A DNA stretch of 64,000 nucleotides from Buddleja alternifolia (GCA_019426215.1 CM033399.1:21213022-21277021), one strand, 5' to 3'. Positions 34,071-46,900 are shown, counted from the stretch's first letter. Notes: generated by a model not told the origin, from the sequence alone. Made by a program: numbers and translations.

Positions 34071-36039
34071 ACTGTTCATCTTCTGAATATTCTCCCATCT
34101 ACCACTCTCTCATTTCACACTCCTTTTGAGCTTCTTTTCCACACTTCTCCCACCTACGATCACCTTCGTGTTTTCGGCTGTCTGTGTTACCCGAACTTAT
34201 CCTCCACGTCCCCTCATAAATTACATTCTCGATCCTCTGCCTGTGTTTTCTTAGGATTTGCCTCTCATCACAAAGGCTATTGGTGTCTAGATTTAAGTAC
34301 CAATAAAATCATTCTTTCTCGTCATGTCATTTTTGACAAAAATGTCTTCCCCTTCTCTAATCTTTCCCCTCATCCCTCTACAGATACCTTCGACTTTCTC
34401 TCTTCTGATGATGATTCCCCCGTCCTACTACACCATTTTCCTTCTCTGACGGATCCTGACCCCCCCGATTCCCCAGCTGCGCCTGTCCCCACTACCCTTC
34501 CCCCTTCTTCCCTACCGCATCCTTCGGGCACTATCTCTTTTCTTTCCACTCATCATATGGTTACACTATCCAAAGATGGTATTACCAAGCCTCATCACCT
34601 GTTCAATCTCTCCACTGTCTTTTCCACTCTTCCCTCTCCGCTTCCTCATTCTTATGCTCAAGCTCTTCGTGATCCCCACTGGAAAGCTGCTATGGATGTT
34701 GAATTATCTGCCTTGCATTTCAATAACACCTGGGATTTGGTTCCTCCTCTTCCTAACATCAATCTTGTAGGATCTAAGTGGATTTTTAGACATAAATTCA
34801 AATCGGATGGTTCTCTCGAACGATACAAGGCTCCCTTAGTTGCTCAAGGCTTTACTCAACAACCTGGTATAGATTTTTTTGATACTTTCAGTCCCGTTGT
34901 CAAACCAGCCACCATTCATACTGTTCTTAGTCTTGCTCTCTCTCACTCTTGGCCTATTCACCAGCTTGATGTTAAAAATGCTTTTCTTCACGGTACCCTT
35001 TCTGAAATAGTTTATATGAAATAACCTCCTAGTTTTTCGGATCCCGCCTTTCCTAATCACGTTTGCCGTATAAAGAGAGCTCTCTATGGTCTTAAACAAG
35101 CCCCCTGTGTCTGGAATCTTTGGTTTGCTTCTTATCTCTCTTCTATCGGCTTTGTTAGTAGTTGGGCAGACCCCTCTCTGTTCGTCTATCAACATCATTT
35201 CTCCCTTGCCTATCTTCTTCTCTATGTTGACGATATCATTCTTACTGCTTCATCATCTTCTCTTCTTACCACTCTTACCGACCTCCTTTCTCGAGAATTT
35301 TCCACGACTGACTTAGGACTATTACACTATTTCCTTGGTATTTCCGTGTCTCGCACTCCTTATAGTCTTTTTCTCTCTCAATCCAAGTTTGCTCGGGAAA
35401 TTCTTGATAGAGCCAATATGGCTAATTGCAACTCTGTTAGTACGCCTGCGAATCCTCTTGCTAAACTTGACTCCTTGTCTAGTCCTCCCATGTCTGATCC
35501 TACTTTCTATCGTAGTCTCGCTGGAGCTCTTCAATATCTCACCTTTACTCGTCCTGACATAGCTTTCGTTGTTCAGCAGATTTGTTTATTCATGCATGAT
35601 CCGCGTGAGAATCACTTTCATGCTCTCAAACGCATTCTTTGTTATCTTCGCGGTAATATTTCACAGGGTCTTCTTCTTCTTTCTTCCTCTATTTCTCAGT
35701 TCATTGCTTACTCTGATATCGACTGGGTTAGTTGTCCTACTACTCGTCGCTCCACCTCTGGTTATTGTGTCTTTCTTGCTGATAATCTCATTTTTTGGTC
35801 TTCAAAATGCCAGCATGTTGTCTCCTGTTCAAGTGCCGAAGCCGAATATCACGGGGTAGCCAATGTCGTGGCTGAAACTACTTGGCTTCGCAATCTTCTT
35901 CTTGAATTACATTGTCCTCTTTCTCGTGCTACTCTTGTTTTTTGTGATAATATTAGCTCTGTTTATTTTTCTTCTAACCCAGTACAACACCAACGCACAA
36001 AACATGTTGAGTTAGATTTACATTTTGTACGTGAACGTG
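34068..36039 (+). pseudogene. RT and RNase H of the short-LTR Copia element, 5' part
   Basis: Integrase C terminus ([32 protein letters not shown]), a Pro/Ser-rich linker, then Copia [38 protein letters not shown] stop at 35022-35024 follows VYMK. Beyond it come CLKQAP-like sequence and the catalytic LLYVDDIILTA (about 35215-35250) in a shifted frame. RNase H occupies 35346-36039 (SSAEAEYHGVA, FCDNISSVY, HVELDLHFVRERV). The 13.9-kb Sirevirus copy interrupts it at 36040; the last 45 codons or so resume at 49929. Confidence 0.88.
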
Positions 36040-37610
36040 TGTTAGGAATTTCATGTTAGATGTTTTGATGATGACAATTAGGAGTTTATGTTAGACCCCA
36101 AAATATGTAAGTTTGATTTTAATAGAAATCATGTATAAGCTTTGAAGCGTTAGATTTGTAATAGGCTTTATAGGCTTCGTCCTGTTTTATTCTATATTGA
36201 TAGGTCAAGTATTCGTAGGCTAGGTGTTTGATGAATTCTGAGTGAGCTTATTAGTAGTTAAGTTTGAAGACTCAAGCGCCTGAAGTCTGAATGAAGATGA
36301 AGCTTCCAAGCGTCTAAATATCCAGCTATATCAAGCGTTACCTTTTTAGGCAGAAGAAAATTCAAGAATGGATAAGCGTCTATCAATGATGGATTTCACC
36401 TGAATTTATTTCCAAGTCCAAAAGGAGTTTAATGCAAATATTCTCGGTGCATTAAATGCCAACGGGCATTTAATTCAAATACATTAAATGTTGATAAGAG
36501 CATTAAATGTGATAAGCACTTTCAGACGTACGGAGAAGCCACCCTATTGGACTGTCAACTTTTCACAGACTGCAGCACCAACTTTTGTGCAGCAGATTTT
36601 CAGGAAAAAGGACAAAATTTGTTCACTCGCGGAAGTGAGAGACACGTGCCTGTGCATGTGTCAAACAGACACTTTTTCCAAGAATGTCTATAAATAGGAC
36701 TTCAACAACAAGCCAAAAACAACGATCAATTCAAAGCCAAATTTCTGTTGCATTGAAGTCTCATTCCTTAAACTCTCACAAAAGCCAGAATATTCAAGCA
36801 AACATTCTCCTTGCTTTTCTTCAATTCCTGAGACAGTCAACCAATATCTCAAACATTCTTTTCGAAGAAATCCACACTACTATTGAGATATTCACAAGTT
36901 GTTTGAACTTCATCAAAATCAAACAAACCGTTTAGAAAAACCCCATCCAAGCCTCGCAATTTGTGTGAAGTCGAAGTTGGATACTTGCATTATTTCTGGG
37001 TGAAAGAAGGAAGGGGATAGAAGTGATTTGGAGCAGAAGTCTGTGTGATCAAGGAGTTCAAGTTATCAACATCCATCTCTCCCTAATTTGTAGAAGTCTT
37101 TGTGTGATTCTTTGAGAACCATCTTAGTGGATTGCCTCCAAGTGTTCGAGGAGAAGAAGGACGTAGTTGGGATTACACCACCCAACGAACCTTACAAATA
37201 TCTTGCTCTTTACTTTACAGTCATTCTTCATTTTATTATATCTTTGTATAAAACTGTTAAGTAAAACTCAAAAGAACACTAAGCAACTAAAACATTTTCT
37301 TGTGACGCTAAAGCTTTTAAAAAAGGAGGACTCTAAAATTATTCCACTGTGCTAACGCTGATTAAAGAACTGAACGCTTAAACCTATTTGGTTAAAGTAT
37401 TCTAATATTAAAGTCTAAGTTAACTTTCTAAAACAGTCTTCATCAGATGCTTGGCCTAAGCGTCTATATTTGAAATAAACGCTTAGTCAAGCGTCTACAT
37501 TTCAAGCGTCCAAAATATCTTAATACGAATCTTTTTGAAGTCGAAAAAGACTTCTGGGTCTATTCAACCCCCCCCTTCTAGACCCTTTCGTATGCCACTT
37601 GGGACCAACA
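36040..37610 (+). repeat. 5' LTR of the 13.9-kb Sirevirus
   Basis: 1571 bp, TGTTAGGAATTTC ... GGGACCAACA; TATA box TATAAATA at 36689-36696. Contains many AAGCG/CGCTT motifs. Confidence 0.95.
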
Positions 37611-37612
37611 AG

Positions 37613-37624
37613 TTGTATCAGAGC
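37613..37624 (+). other. Primer-binding site of the 13.9-kb Sirevirus
   Basis: TTGTATCAGAGC two bases after the LTR, one mismatch from the initiator tRNA-Met complement TGGTATCAGAGC. The minus-strand copy at 62428-62439 has the perfect version. Confidence 0.8.
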
Positions 37625-37712
37625 AGTTAAAGTTGAAATTTTTAAAAATTCCAAACGTAATTGCTTGTTTAGATCCCGTTTTTAAAATCTAGTTGCTTTC
37701 AGTTTATCTTTG

Positions 37713-38708
37713 ATGGCATTTTCTAAAGTTCCTAAGTTGACTGAGTCAAACTATGACTTATGGAAAGTCAAAGATTTTACGTATCTTTGTTCATGTGATG
37801 ATGAAATGTGCGATATTATTTCAGATGGACCAATACAAATTCTGAAGGTTATTACCAGAGCGCCTGGAGCCACAGAAGAAACCCCAGATGGCTATGTTGA
37901 GAAGCCTAAACAAGAATGGTCCACTGATGAGCGTCGAAGAGCAAATCTGGACAATGTTGGTCGAAATGCTTTGTATACAGCTATTGGTGACAACGGCAAT
38001 TTATTCAACAAAGTTAAATCATGTAATACCACTAAAGAAATCTGGGATAAGTTGGCTATAATCTGTGGTGGTTCAACTTTGATTAAAGAGAACAAACTTT
38101 CTATTGCCAAGGAAAGGTTTAACAGTTTTAAGATGTTACCTAACGAGACCCTAGAGCAATTGGACATAAGATTCACAGCTCTTGTTACGGAACTTACGTC
38201 GTTGGGAAAGGATTTGCAAAATAGAGAAATGGTGGTTAAGATTTTCAGAAGTCTACCTAGTAGATTTTTGATGAAGACAACCGCAATGAGAGAATCTAAT
38301 ATGTTGGATCTTTTGAGTCCAGAAGACGCCTTTTCAGAACTCAAGACATTTGAGTTTGAGTTAAATTCAGCCAGTGATGTTGTGCGTAGTCTAGTAATTG
38401 AGTCTGGAGCGCTCGTAGCATCAATCAAGTGTAAATCGGGTAATAAGGTAAAAGGTTCAGATATCAATGAGGATGAGGAACTAGCACTTCTAAATAGATT
38501 CAGAAAGTTCTTGAGATATGAAAAGAAAGGAAATAGTCCTAAGCATCAAGGACACAGTTCATATCAAGTACCTGTTCCAATACACCAACAGTTTCAAGCG
38601 CCTCAGTATTCTGGTCCTACATCCCAAGCACCTGTTCAGTACCAAGCGTCTGCTCAAAATCTCCGCGCCAGTGGTCTCAGAACCACAAAATGCAAGATTA
38701 ACAAATGA
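37713..38708 (+). pseudogene. Sirevirus gag, N-terminal part
   Basis: 332 residues from ATG 37713 (MAFSKVPKLTESNYD). UBN2-type Copia gag: a W-K-V-K near the start, TKEIWDKLAIICGG, ERFNSFKMLPNETLEQ, and FRSLPSRFLMKTTAMRES. The C-terminal part is Gln/Pro-rich. The frame ends at 38706-38708 just before the zinc knuckle, which is in another frame (38716 on), so a frameshift near 38665-38715 separates them. Compared with the copy at 61934-62344, the N-terminal half is nearly identical. Confidence 0.9.
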
Positions 38709-38715
38709 ATAAAAG

Positions 38716-39156
38716 ATGAAAACTAATCTTTGTTATAACTGTAGGAAACCAGGGCAGTACCAGGTAAATTGCCCTTATCCAAACGTATCTAAGCCCTCAA
38801 GGCAAGATTACTTGGATAGAAACCAATTCAGGAATAACCTTCGTCAACAAGGTTTGCTAGGGGAATTAGAACAGACATCCGTACCTGAAGATTTGGAGTC
38901 TTCAGAAGAGAGTAGTGATGATGATGAGGCAGTGGATGACTTAGCGCTTATTTGTCTCATGGCCAGAGATGATGAAGCGTCTCCTGAGGTAAACACTGAA
39001 TTATCTCTTTCTCTTTCTTTTGAAGAATTGCTTGGCAAAGTCAGAGAATATTATAAGGATTGCCAAGATGCCGCCAAATTATACCAAAATCACTTTGATA
39101 TTATTTCATCGCTCAAAAGTGATAAAGTGACTCTCAAAGCAGAGTTGCAAGTTTAG
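38716..39156 (+). pseudogene. Sirevirus gag zinc knuckle and acidic segment
   Basis: Contains the CCHC-type knuckle CYNCRKPGQYQVNCPY at about 38731-38778. The His that should bind zinc is Gln here, whereas the minus-strand copy has the normal H (CYNCRKRGHYQVNC). An acidic stretch (SSEESSDDDEAVDD) follows, then a helical region to a TAG at 39154-39156. The same frame reopens at 39181. Confidence 0.82.
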
Positions 39157-39934
39157 CAACAGATCATTGAGAAAAACCAATTGCTTGAGAGTGAAATAAT
39201 CCAGTTGAAAAGTGATCTTGATATGATAGTCAAGAGAGAAGTTGAGCTGATTGCTAGACTTGCTAAATCAGAACAGCTCGTCTCATCATTGTCTAAAGCG
39301 TCAAGAAAGCTAGACAATGTGACTAAGGTAACAAGGTTATTTGGGGAAAAGACCGGTTTAGGATGCAATAAATTCAGTAAATAACCAAACAAATCAAATG
39401 TTACAGCAAACAACAAAGGAAAGGGTATTTTCTTTGTCAAAAAAGGTTCACAAAGACAAACGCTAAATGAACCAAGCGACAATGGTAAGAGGCCGAATGA
39501 GAAAGCCAAAGCTGACTCAGGCAAAGAAAAGGCGAGAGCGAATGATTCACAAAGAAAGGTTCATCCAAATGCTCAAAAGTCTAAGGATAAACCTAAACAC
39601 TGTGAGTCAAGCGCTAAGCGTTCAGCATCAAAAGTGCACCCTAAGCCAGCGCGAAATACCAGCGTCAATATCCACAACGGTCTAGATCATATTATCTCTA
39701 CTATGATGATTATGACTATGACTATGATTATAATTACTATTATAATGGAGGATATTACTATACACCCAAACAACACACACAACAAAATGTGAAACCCAAG
39801 AAGGCCAGTATTCCTACAATGAAGACTAGGCAAATATAGGTTCCTAAAGTTCTAATTCAAACTAACAATGCTACTAATGGTAAAGGACCCAAGCAACAAT
39901 GGGTACCTAAACAGAAATAGAACTTCTCTTTTGA
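39157..39934 (+). pseudogene. Sirevirus gag-pol linker, coiled-coil and Tyr-rich parts
   Basis: 39181-39384 reads as a charged helix (ESEIIQLKSDLDMIVKRE, then LIARLAKSEQLVSSLSK) that should form a coiled coil. A Lys/Arg-rich part follows in a shifted frame, then a Tyr/Asp-rich low-complexity stretch at about 39690-39770. The minus-strand copy keeps the same order at 60830-60222, so this is a real family segment, not noise. Frameshifts lie between 39384 and 39467 and again before 39935. Confidence 0.65.
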
Positions 39935-40288
39935 TTGCAGGTACCTGGAGCTAAAGCCAATACATCTGTTTGGTACTTCGATAGTGGATCGTCAAGGCAC
40001 ATGACTGGTTCCAAAGATCTTCTGATCAACTATCGAGCTTCCAATGGTCCTCAGGTTGTATTTGGTGACAACTCCAAAGGTAAAACCAAATGTATAGGTA
40101 CTGTGCATAGGGGGAACATCATGATAAGTGATGTTTATAATGTTGAGGGTCTAAAGCACAATTTATTGAGCATGAGTCAATTTTGTGATAAAGGCTTTGA
40201 AGTCATATTCTCAAGTGACTGTTGCTATATAAATGACGCTAAGACTAAGTCTACCAAATTGAAAGGTAAAAGAACAAACAATGTATAG
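39935..40288 (+). pseudogene. Sirevirus aspartic protease
   Basis: The retropepsin signature WYFDSGSSRHMTGSKDLL lies near the start, with catalytic D-S-G intact, and GLKHNLLSMSQFCDKGFEV follows, typical of Copia protease. The domain processes the polyprotein. A TAG at 40286-40288 ends this piece, but the same frame continues directly into the integrase zinc-binding region. Confidence 0.88.
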
Positions 40289-41500
40289 TTGGTAGATTGG
40301 GGTTCAACACTTGATAACAACCTAACTTGTTTTGTTGCTAAAAATGAATCTACAACGGGTTGGTTATGGCATAGAAAAATGAATCACCTCAATTTTAAGA
40401 CAATCTCTCAGCTTATAAATCTAAATCTTGTAGAGGGATTACCAAAAGGACCATTTCACAAGGATCGCCTTTGTGACGCTTGTCAAATGGGCAAACAAGT
40501 CAAATCATCCTTCAAGAGAAAACCTCATCTATCTACCTCTAGAATACTTGAACTACTTCACATGGATCTGTTTGGACCCGTTCAAACTATCTGTGTCAGT
40601 GGTAAAAAGTATACTTTGGTGATAGAGGATGATTTCTCTCGATTCACTTGGGTGGAATTCCTTTCATCCAAAGATGAAACATGTGACAAGTTAACAACGC
40701 TTATTCGGCAACTTCAAGCATTGAAAAATCTTAAAGTGCAAGAATAAGAAGCGATCAAGGTACTGAGTTTACTAACAAGGTTGTTGAGAAGTTTTGTGCA
40801 GAGAATGGAATACATCATGAGTATTCAGCTCCGAGAACTCCCTAAGCTTGCTCCTAGGTTTTGGGCCGAAGCGATCAATACTGCTTGTTACACTCAAAAC
40901 CGTTGCATGATCAACAAACAGCATGGGAAAACTCCATATGAACTGTGGAAGGGATGTAAGCCAAATGTTTCATACTTTCATGTTTTTGGTTCTAAATGTT
41001 TTATCCATAATAATGGATCCCAAAGCTTAAAGACATTTGATCCTAAAGCGGATGAGGGAATCTTTCTAGGCTACGCCAAGAATGGAAAGAATTTTCGTAT
41101 CTTAAACAAGATCAAATCGAAGGTTGAAGAATCTATTCATGTTTTTTTTGATGATGCTAACCAAGAACCTAGTAAGGTTAATATGAATGATATAGGAGTT
41201 GAAGATCTATGTCATCAAGCGTCTAAGATTACCATTGATGATGATAGTGATGACGATGATGAGATCTCAGTGCCACTTCCTAAGATTACTTGTGAGGATA
41301 TTTCGGATAACAATGCAAGATCTACTGATGATCATGAAGAAAGTGATCATCAAGAGCAAACAAGGATTGGTGCACTTGAAGTGCCTACGCAAGAGGGAAG
41401 TCAAGCGTCTGATCGTCAAGCGCCTGTTCAACCTCTTAACCCATTCCAACCAGACAGACTATGGCTGCGTGATCATCCACCTGAGCAGATTATTGGAGAT
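40289..41500 (+). pseudogene. Sirevirus integrase, core deleted
   Basis: HHCC region: WHRKMNHLNF and LCDACQMGKQ. Core: LLHMDLFGPVQ (first Asp) and VIEDDFSRFTW. A one-base frameshift near 40740 precedes the second Asp (RSDQGTEF). At about 40841, PRT-P joins directly to KLAPRFWAEA; the minus-strand relative has 24 or so more residues here, including the segment that normally carries the catalytic Glu. The C-terminal domain follows (FHVFGSKCFI, FLGYAKNGKNFRI). Integrase activity is therefore impossible in this copy. Confidence 0.88.
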
Positions 41501-42482
41501 ATTGAAGCACCTGTTAGGACTAGAGCCGCTACATTTAATGAGGCTATGTTCGCAAGCTTTCTATCTCAAATGGAACCTAAGAAAGTGGATGAAGCGCTAA
41601 GTGATCCAAGTTGGATTGAAGCCAAGCAAGAAAAGCTAAATCAATTTGAGCGTAGTAAGGTTTGGACGCTAGTACCAAGACCAACTCACCAAGGAGTTAT
41701 TGGAACTAGATGGGTATATAGAAACAAGATGGATGAGAATGGCATTGTGATAAGGAACAAGGCTAGACTCGTTGCTCAAGGATATTGTTAAGAAGAGGGA
41801 ATGGACTTTGATGAGACATATGCTCATGTCGCCCATCTTGAATCAATTCGTATGTTTCTAGCATATGCAGCGTTCAACAAATTTACAGTGTATCAAATGG
41901 ATGTGAAGAGTGCTTTCCTGAATGGTAAACTCCAAGAAGAAGTATATGTGGAGCAACCACCGGGATTCATCAACAACCATGGTAAAGGTATGGTTTACAA
42001 GCTAGACAAAGCACTTTATGGGCTTAAGCAAGCACCCCGAGCATGGTATGACACTCTCTCTATCTTTTTTATTGGTAAAGGCTTTTCAAAAGGCAGCGTT
42101 GATACAACGTTATTTAAAATTACCAATGATGAAGATATTCTCTTAGTCCAAATTTATGTTGATGATATTATATTTGGCTCTACTAATAAGCGTCTGTGTG
42201 AGAAATTTTCAAAAATGATGCAAGAACAATTTGAAATGAGCATGATGGGTGAATTAACTTTCTTCATAGGATTACAAGTTAAATAGCTCCCTAATGGCAT
42301 ATTTATTAACCAAGCTAAATATACAAGAGATAAGATTAAGAAATTTGGTATGGAAAATGCATCATATTCAAAAATTCCAATGAGCCAAACGCTTAAGTTA
42401 GATAAAGATGGAAGTGGAAAGAATATTGATATCACTAATTATAGAGGCATCATTGGACCACTTCTTTGTCTTACTGCTAGTT
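41501..42482 (+). pseudogene. Sirevirus reverse transcriptase
   Basis: Copia RT: KVWTLVPRP, GTRWVYRNKMDENG, ARLVAQGY, VYQMDVKSAFLNGK, ALYGLKQAPRAWYD and the catalytic IYVDDIIFGS (about 42153-42182). TAA at 41789-41791, TAG at 42284-42286 and TGA at 42482-42484 lie in the same reading frame as the flanking open parts, so this region is broken by point stops rather than frameshifts. Confidence 0.92.
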
Positions 42483-42484
42483 GA

Positions 42485-43102
42485 CCTGATATTATGTTTT
42501 CGGTATGCATGTGTGCACGGTTTCAAGCCGATCCTAAAGAGTCACACTTAATTGCTGCCAAAAAGATCCTTAAATACCTAAAAGGCACACAAAATGTGGG
42601 CTTATGGTGTCCTAGGGACTCTCCTTTTGAACTAATTGGTTACTTAGATGCAGATTTTGCAGGTTGCAAAATAGATCGTAAGAGTACTAGTGGTACATGT
42701 CAATTTCTAGGTGATAGGTTAGTTTCATGGCATACTAAGAAACAACAATCCATAGCTACCTCTACTGCCGAAGCTGAGTATGTAGCTGCAGGAAGTTGTT
42801 GTGCACAAGTGTTATGGATGAGGCAACAACTTAGAGATTATGGTATAATCCTAGGTCCAACCCCCATTCATTGTGATAACCAAAGCGCTCTAGCCATGAC
42901 TCAAAATCCTGTTCTTCACTCCAGAACCAAACATATTGACATTAGATACCATTTTCTTCGTGACCATGTTCAAAAGAAAGATATCTCCATGCATTTTATT
43001 GGAACTGACAAACAATTGGCAGATATCTTCACCAAAGCACTCAACGAACAACATTTTCTCACTTTGAGAAGTGAATTAGGTATGATTGATTTAAACGCTT
43101 AA
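42485..43102 (+). pseudogene. Sirevirus RNase H
   Basis: Copia RNase H with GYLDADFAGCKIDRKSTSG, STAEAEYVAAGSCCAQVLW, IHCDNQSALAM and the C-terminal KHIDIRYHFLRDHV and QLADIFTKAL. The D, E and D of the active site are present. This part is open and ends at TAA 43100-43102, the end of pol. Confidence 0.92.
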
Positions 43103-43951
43103 TCATTATGCATCATATTTTATTAGACATATGATTTAGGGGGAATCCACTTTATTTATGTCCAAAAGATTTTGAAAAGTTGTTACAAGGAATCAAACTT
43201 AAGGGGAACCTTAAAATTGTACTTGAAACATATTCCAAGCGACAATGATCAAAAACTTTCATATGCATGATCATCAACGCTCAGAATTGTTTATGCCCAA
43301 TATGTTGACGCTAAAGTATAAAAGTATCTTGATTTCAAGTGTCAATATAAATTTAACAACGATGGTATCTGTTAAGCGTTGAACATATCCCACTCAACAC
43401 TTAATATAAAATTATTTATAAAAATAAAATTATTTATAAAACTCATGCATAAATTTTACAAGCTTCTTGAAGTAGTGGATAGACTCAACAGTCTATGTTG
43501 TACTCTATCTACACGTTTCCATCACATCAAACTGGCGGGTAATCAAAACTTTTCAAAATGGCGGTTCAGAAATAACACGTGTCTATGTACGTGTCAGTGT
43601 ATCATTAGACGCGTGTACTACACTCTGAAAATCCCAAACGTTTTTCAAAATTTAACTCTCGGATATCAAATCATTATATATGGGAGTTACCAAATGTAAC
43701 TTCTCTCTCTTACACAAAACTCGCGTCCGCAGTTAATATTTTCATGGCTGAGATTCAAAATCAACAGAAAGTCTTTACACGTGTCTAAATCCTATAGAGA
43801 CTAGAAAACACAAGTTTCAAAAATTTTCTTCTGTGTCATTTAAAACACAATTTTTGCAGAAAATTATTTACTTTACTCTCTGCAAATTTACTCTCTTTCT
43901 CTCTCTCTTTCAAAGCAAAAGAAACATCTCAGTTCATCTCTTTCACTGAAA
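43103..43951 (+). promoter_or_regulatory. Gap between pol and third ORF, possible internal promoter
   Basis: 850 bp with no gene. It holds TTATATATGGG at about 43673-43683 followed within 30 bases by a CT-rich TCTCTCTCTTACA stretch, and at about 43850-43860 a pyrimidine-rich TTTTTGCAG that would serve as a splice acceptor, then a CTCTCTTTCTCTCTC leader up to ATG 43952. Either a separate promoter or splicing from the 5' leader could express the third ORF. Confidence 0.35.
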
Positions 43952-46900
43952 ATGGCACCAAAGAAATCTGCTTCTACTTTGGCCGAGCCTATCATCAAGG
44001 TGACTAAAGGCCTTGTTGTCGATTGGAAATTTCTGTATGAACAACCTAACTGATATGATGGACATGGTAACCAAGGCTGGGCTAGAAACTTTCGTTACTA
44101 AGTATTCCTATCTGTTTCCAACGGAAGTCGATCTCTTCTAGAAAACTGCTAAACTCTCTGCAGACAAGAAGTCTATCTCTTGTCTCATCCCTATGTCCAA
44201 GAAGGAGCCATCAAAGGAATTTGTTTTGTCTGCTGCTTCCATTGCCAAGAACTTTAATCTCCCAAATGAGGGTGAGGCATTGGATTGCGTCACTTTGAAT
44301 TAAATCAAAGAAGCGTGGACAACCATGAGTGCTTATGAAGGTGTACCCTACAAACAACACTTTGAGAAGAAAGATCTGGTATCCAAATACCGACTGTTGG
44401 CTGACTTCTGCAGTAAGAGTATAGAATGCAGAGTGGGTACCTTTGATAAGGTGAACCCAGTGCAATTTCAGATGATGACGGCGATACTCCTCAATCTCAA
44501 GATAAACTGGAGTGAGTATGTATTTGGAAGGTTTAGAGACTGTTTAAGCTCCTCAAATAAACCTTATGGGCTTATTTTGAGCGATCTATTGTGTCAATCA
44601 GACTGTGTCTACTCATCTGGTCAACCGTTGAACAAGACCAAGATGCTGGGAAAAAGGATTCTGAACAATCTGTTCAACCCTCCCAAGGTTGGTGGTGCTG
44701 CTAGACCACTCTCTGAGCGTCTGGAAGTACGCGAAGCATCAGATGAAGAAGCTGAGCGTCCAGTTCCAGAAAAAGCCGTGAAGCGTTCGGCTACAACAAA
44801 GAAGAGGGCTCCTAGAAAGCCCAAGGCTCAAGTCATTCCTTCTCCTCAAAAGAATGATGAGGACACTGATGAGGATGCAGAGGATAAGATTCCTCTCATC
44901 AGGCGTAGAAAGCTGGAAGGAATTATTAAACAAATAAACTTTGGGGAATCATCTACCGCCCCTCCCGCTCAAACGCTCAAGCTCATTGAAGGAGTAAATG
45001 TAAAGAAGATCTTTAAGCGTACCAGGACAAGCAAGCGTCAAGCTGTTCCTGTACCTGAGAAGCCTGAGACTGTTGAGCCAAGCGCTCATGTTGCTGTTGA
45101 GCCAATCACTCAAGTTGCTGATGAGACAAGCGCTCACGTTGCTGTTGAGACAAGTTCTTAGGGTAAGTTTATTTCTTCCCACAACATTTCTATTCCTACA
45201 TCTGTAGAAGATCCTGCTCTTATAAAGGATAGTTCATGTGTTACAGCTTTAGTTCCAGCTGCTGCTGAAGCATCAACAGACGTCCATCTAGATGTTGAGA
45301 TGACAGAAGTTGTGGCTATTGCCAAAGATGTTGCTGCAGAAGCTGCTACACTTGAAGTAGAGCAACCTGCTCCCCAAACGATTCCAGAGTCAATTAGTGT
45401 TCCGGCTATGACAGAGGCACGCTTAGAAGGTCAGAGCGTTGCTGAAAATGTTACAAAGCCAAGGCACTTCTTCAAGCTGGACCTACTGAAGAAGATTGAT
45501 CATTCAATAAATTTTATGCCCCCAGCGCTCGAAGAAGACTTCGTTCTGGCTGGATATAATGAAGAAAGATACATTAATGCTGAGAATGAGGTAGCCTCGC
45601 TCATTGACATCGATAATCAGATCAGAGATATAGTGTTCCACACCGAGCTGACAGAAATTGAGAGGAAGTACTATCTGGCCCTTCAACTTGGTAAATCTCT
45701 TGGTCAGATACCATCTTCTCTTATTCTTCAACAAGACAGATGAGGCGGAAGAACTCCTAGGTGTGATGTGTATCTCGCCTACTACCTGGATTATGGGCAC
45801 AGTAAGTCTACTGGTTTTGGTCTGGGAGACTACAACATCAGAGTGTATGATCCTTTTCGTCCAGAGTTTCTCAATCCTTCAGAGGAAGTCTTAAACAGAG
45901 AAGGTTACACACATTATCCTCTTATAGCAAACAGTGATGAGAACAAGAATTCTGTCAATCCTCTTCGACTGTGGAAGAATAAAGGAATTCATGCTATTGA
46001 GCATCTCGAATCTCTAACGGATTTGATCCAGACTGAATCTGATGCATATTTTGATAGCGTCTGGAATGCTAACTATCAAACTGATAGATATCGCTTTGAG
46101 TCTATCAGAGATATCCATCATGAAGGCATTCGAGCTATGGTTAATGCTAGCACAGACTATTGTATGGCCAAAGTCAACTGGGTTGAAGCGTATGTGGGTC
46201 ATCGATATACGTTCACAGAATTAGTTCAAGCTCCCCATCTATTTGGCATAGGCATGCATGACAAGAAGCGCCAGTTTGCCAGGTATTGTCTTAAGAAGCG
46301 TCAACTGAGAGTTGGACCTGTTCTCAAGCTCCTACTAATTTGACATCAAATTGAGCAGTGTTTGCGTCAAGAGCTTCACAGACTGTCTATTACTCCTCTT
46401 CACTTCAACGCTAATACATCAACTAGTGGCAGTACTTCAATTTCTTGCTTGAATTTCGCTCCAAGCCACTGCGATGACAACTTCAACATGATGGTGAAGA
46501 TTTTGTCTCCCGTATCTCTTTTCGACAGAATCTTCACTGCGAATCTCAGAAACTGGAATGGTTCCATAATCTACCCCTTTCGAGGATATCCTTCGCTCCC
46601 GTCTATTCGCAAAGAGGTACTTAGTCACTATGAGTTTGTCCTCTCATTGCTGGAAGGAAATCAGGGACTGGCTCAAGCTATCTATCCTTATCTGGAAGAG
46701 TATTATACTCTGTATGTTCCTGAATTTTCAGGTTGATCGGCTTTTCTAGGAATTACGGCCCAGATGCAATTTTCTCTATCTGCCAAGCTTCGTCCAAAAT
46801 TTTTCCAAATCATGTGCTGGATATCATTGGTCCAATGTACATCAGGGCCATAGATAGTCCTCTGTGCATATTCATTCAAGGGACCTGCATCGCTCATTCC

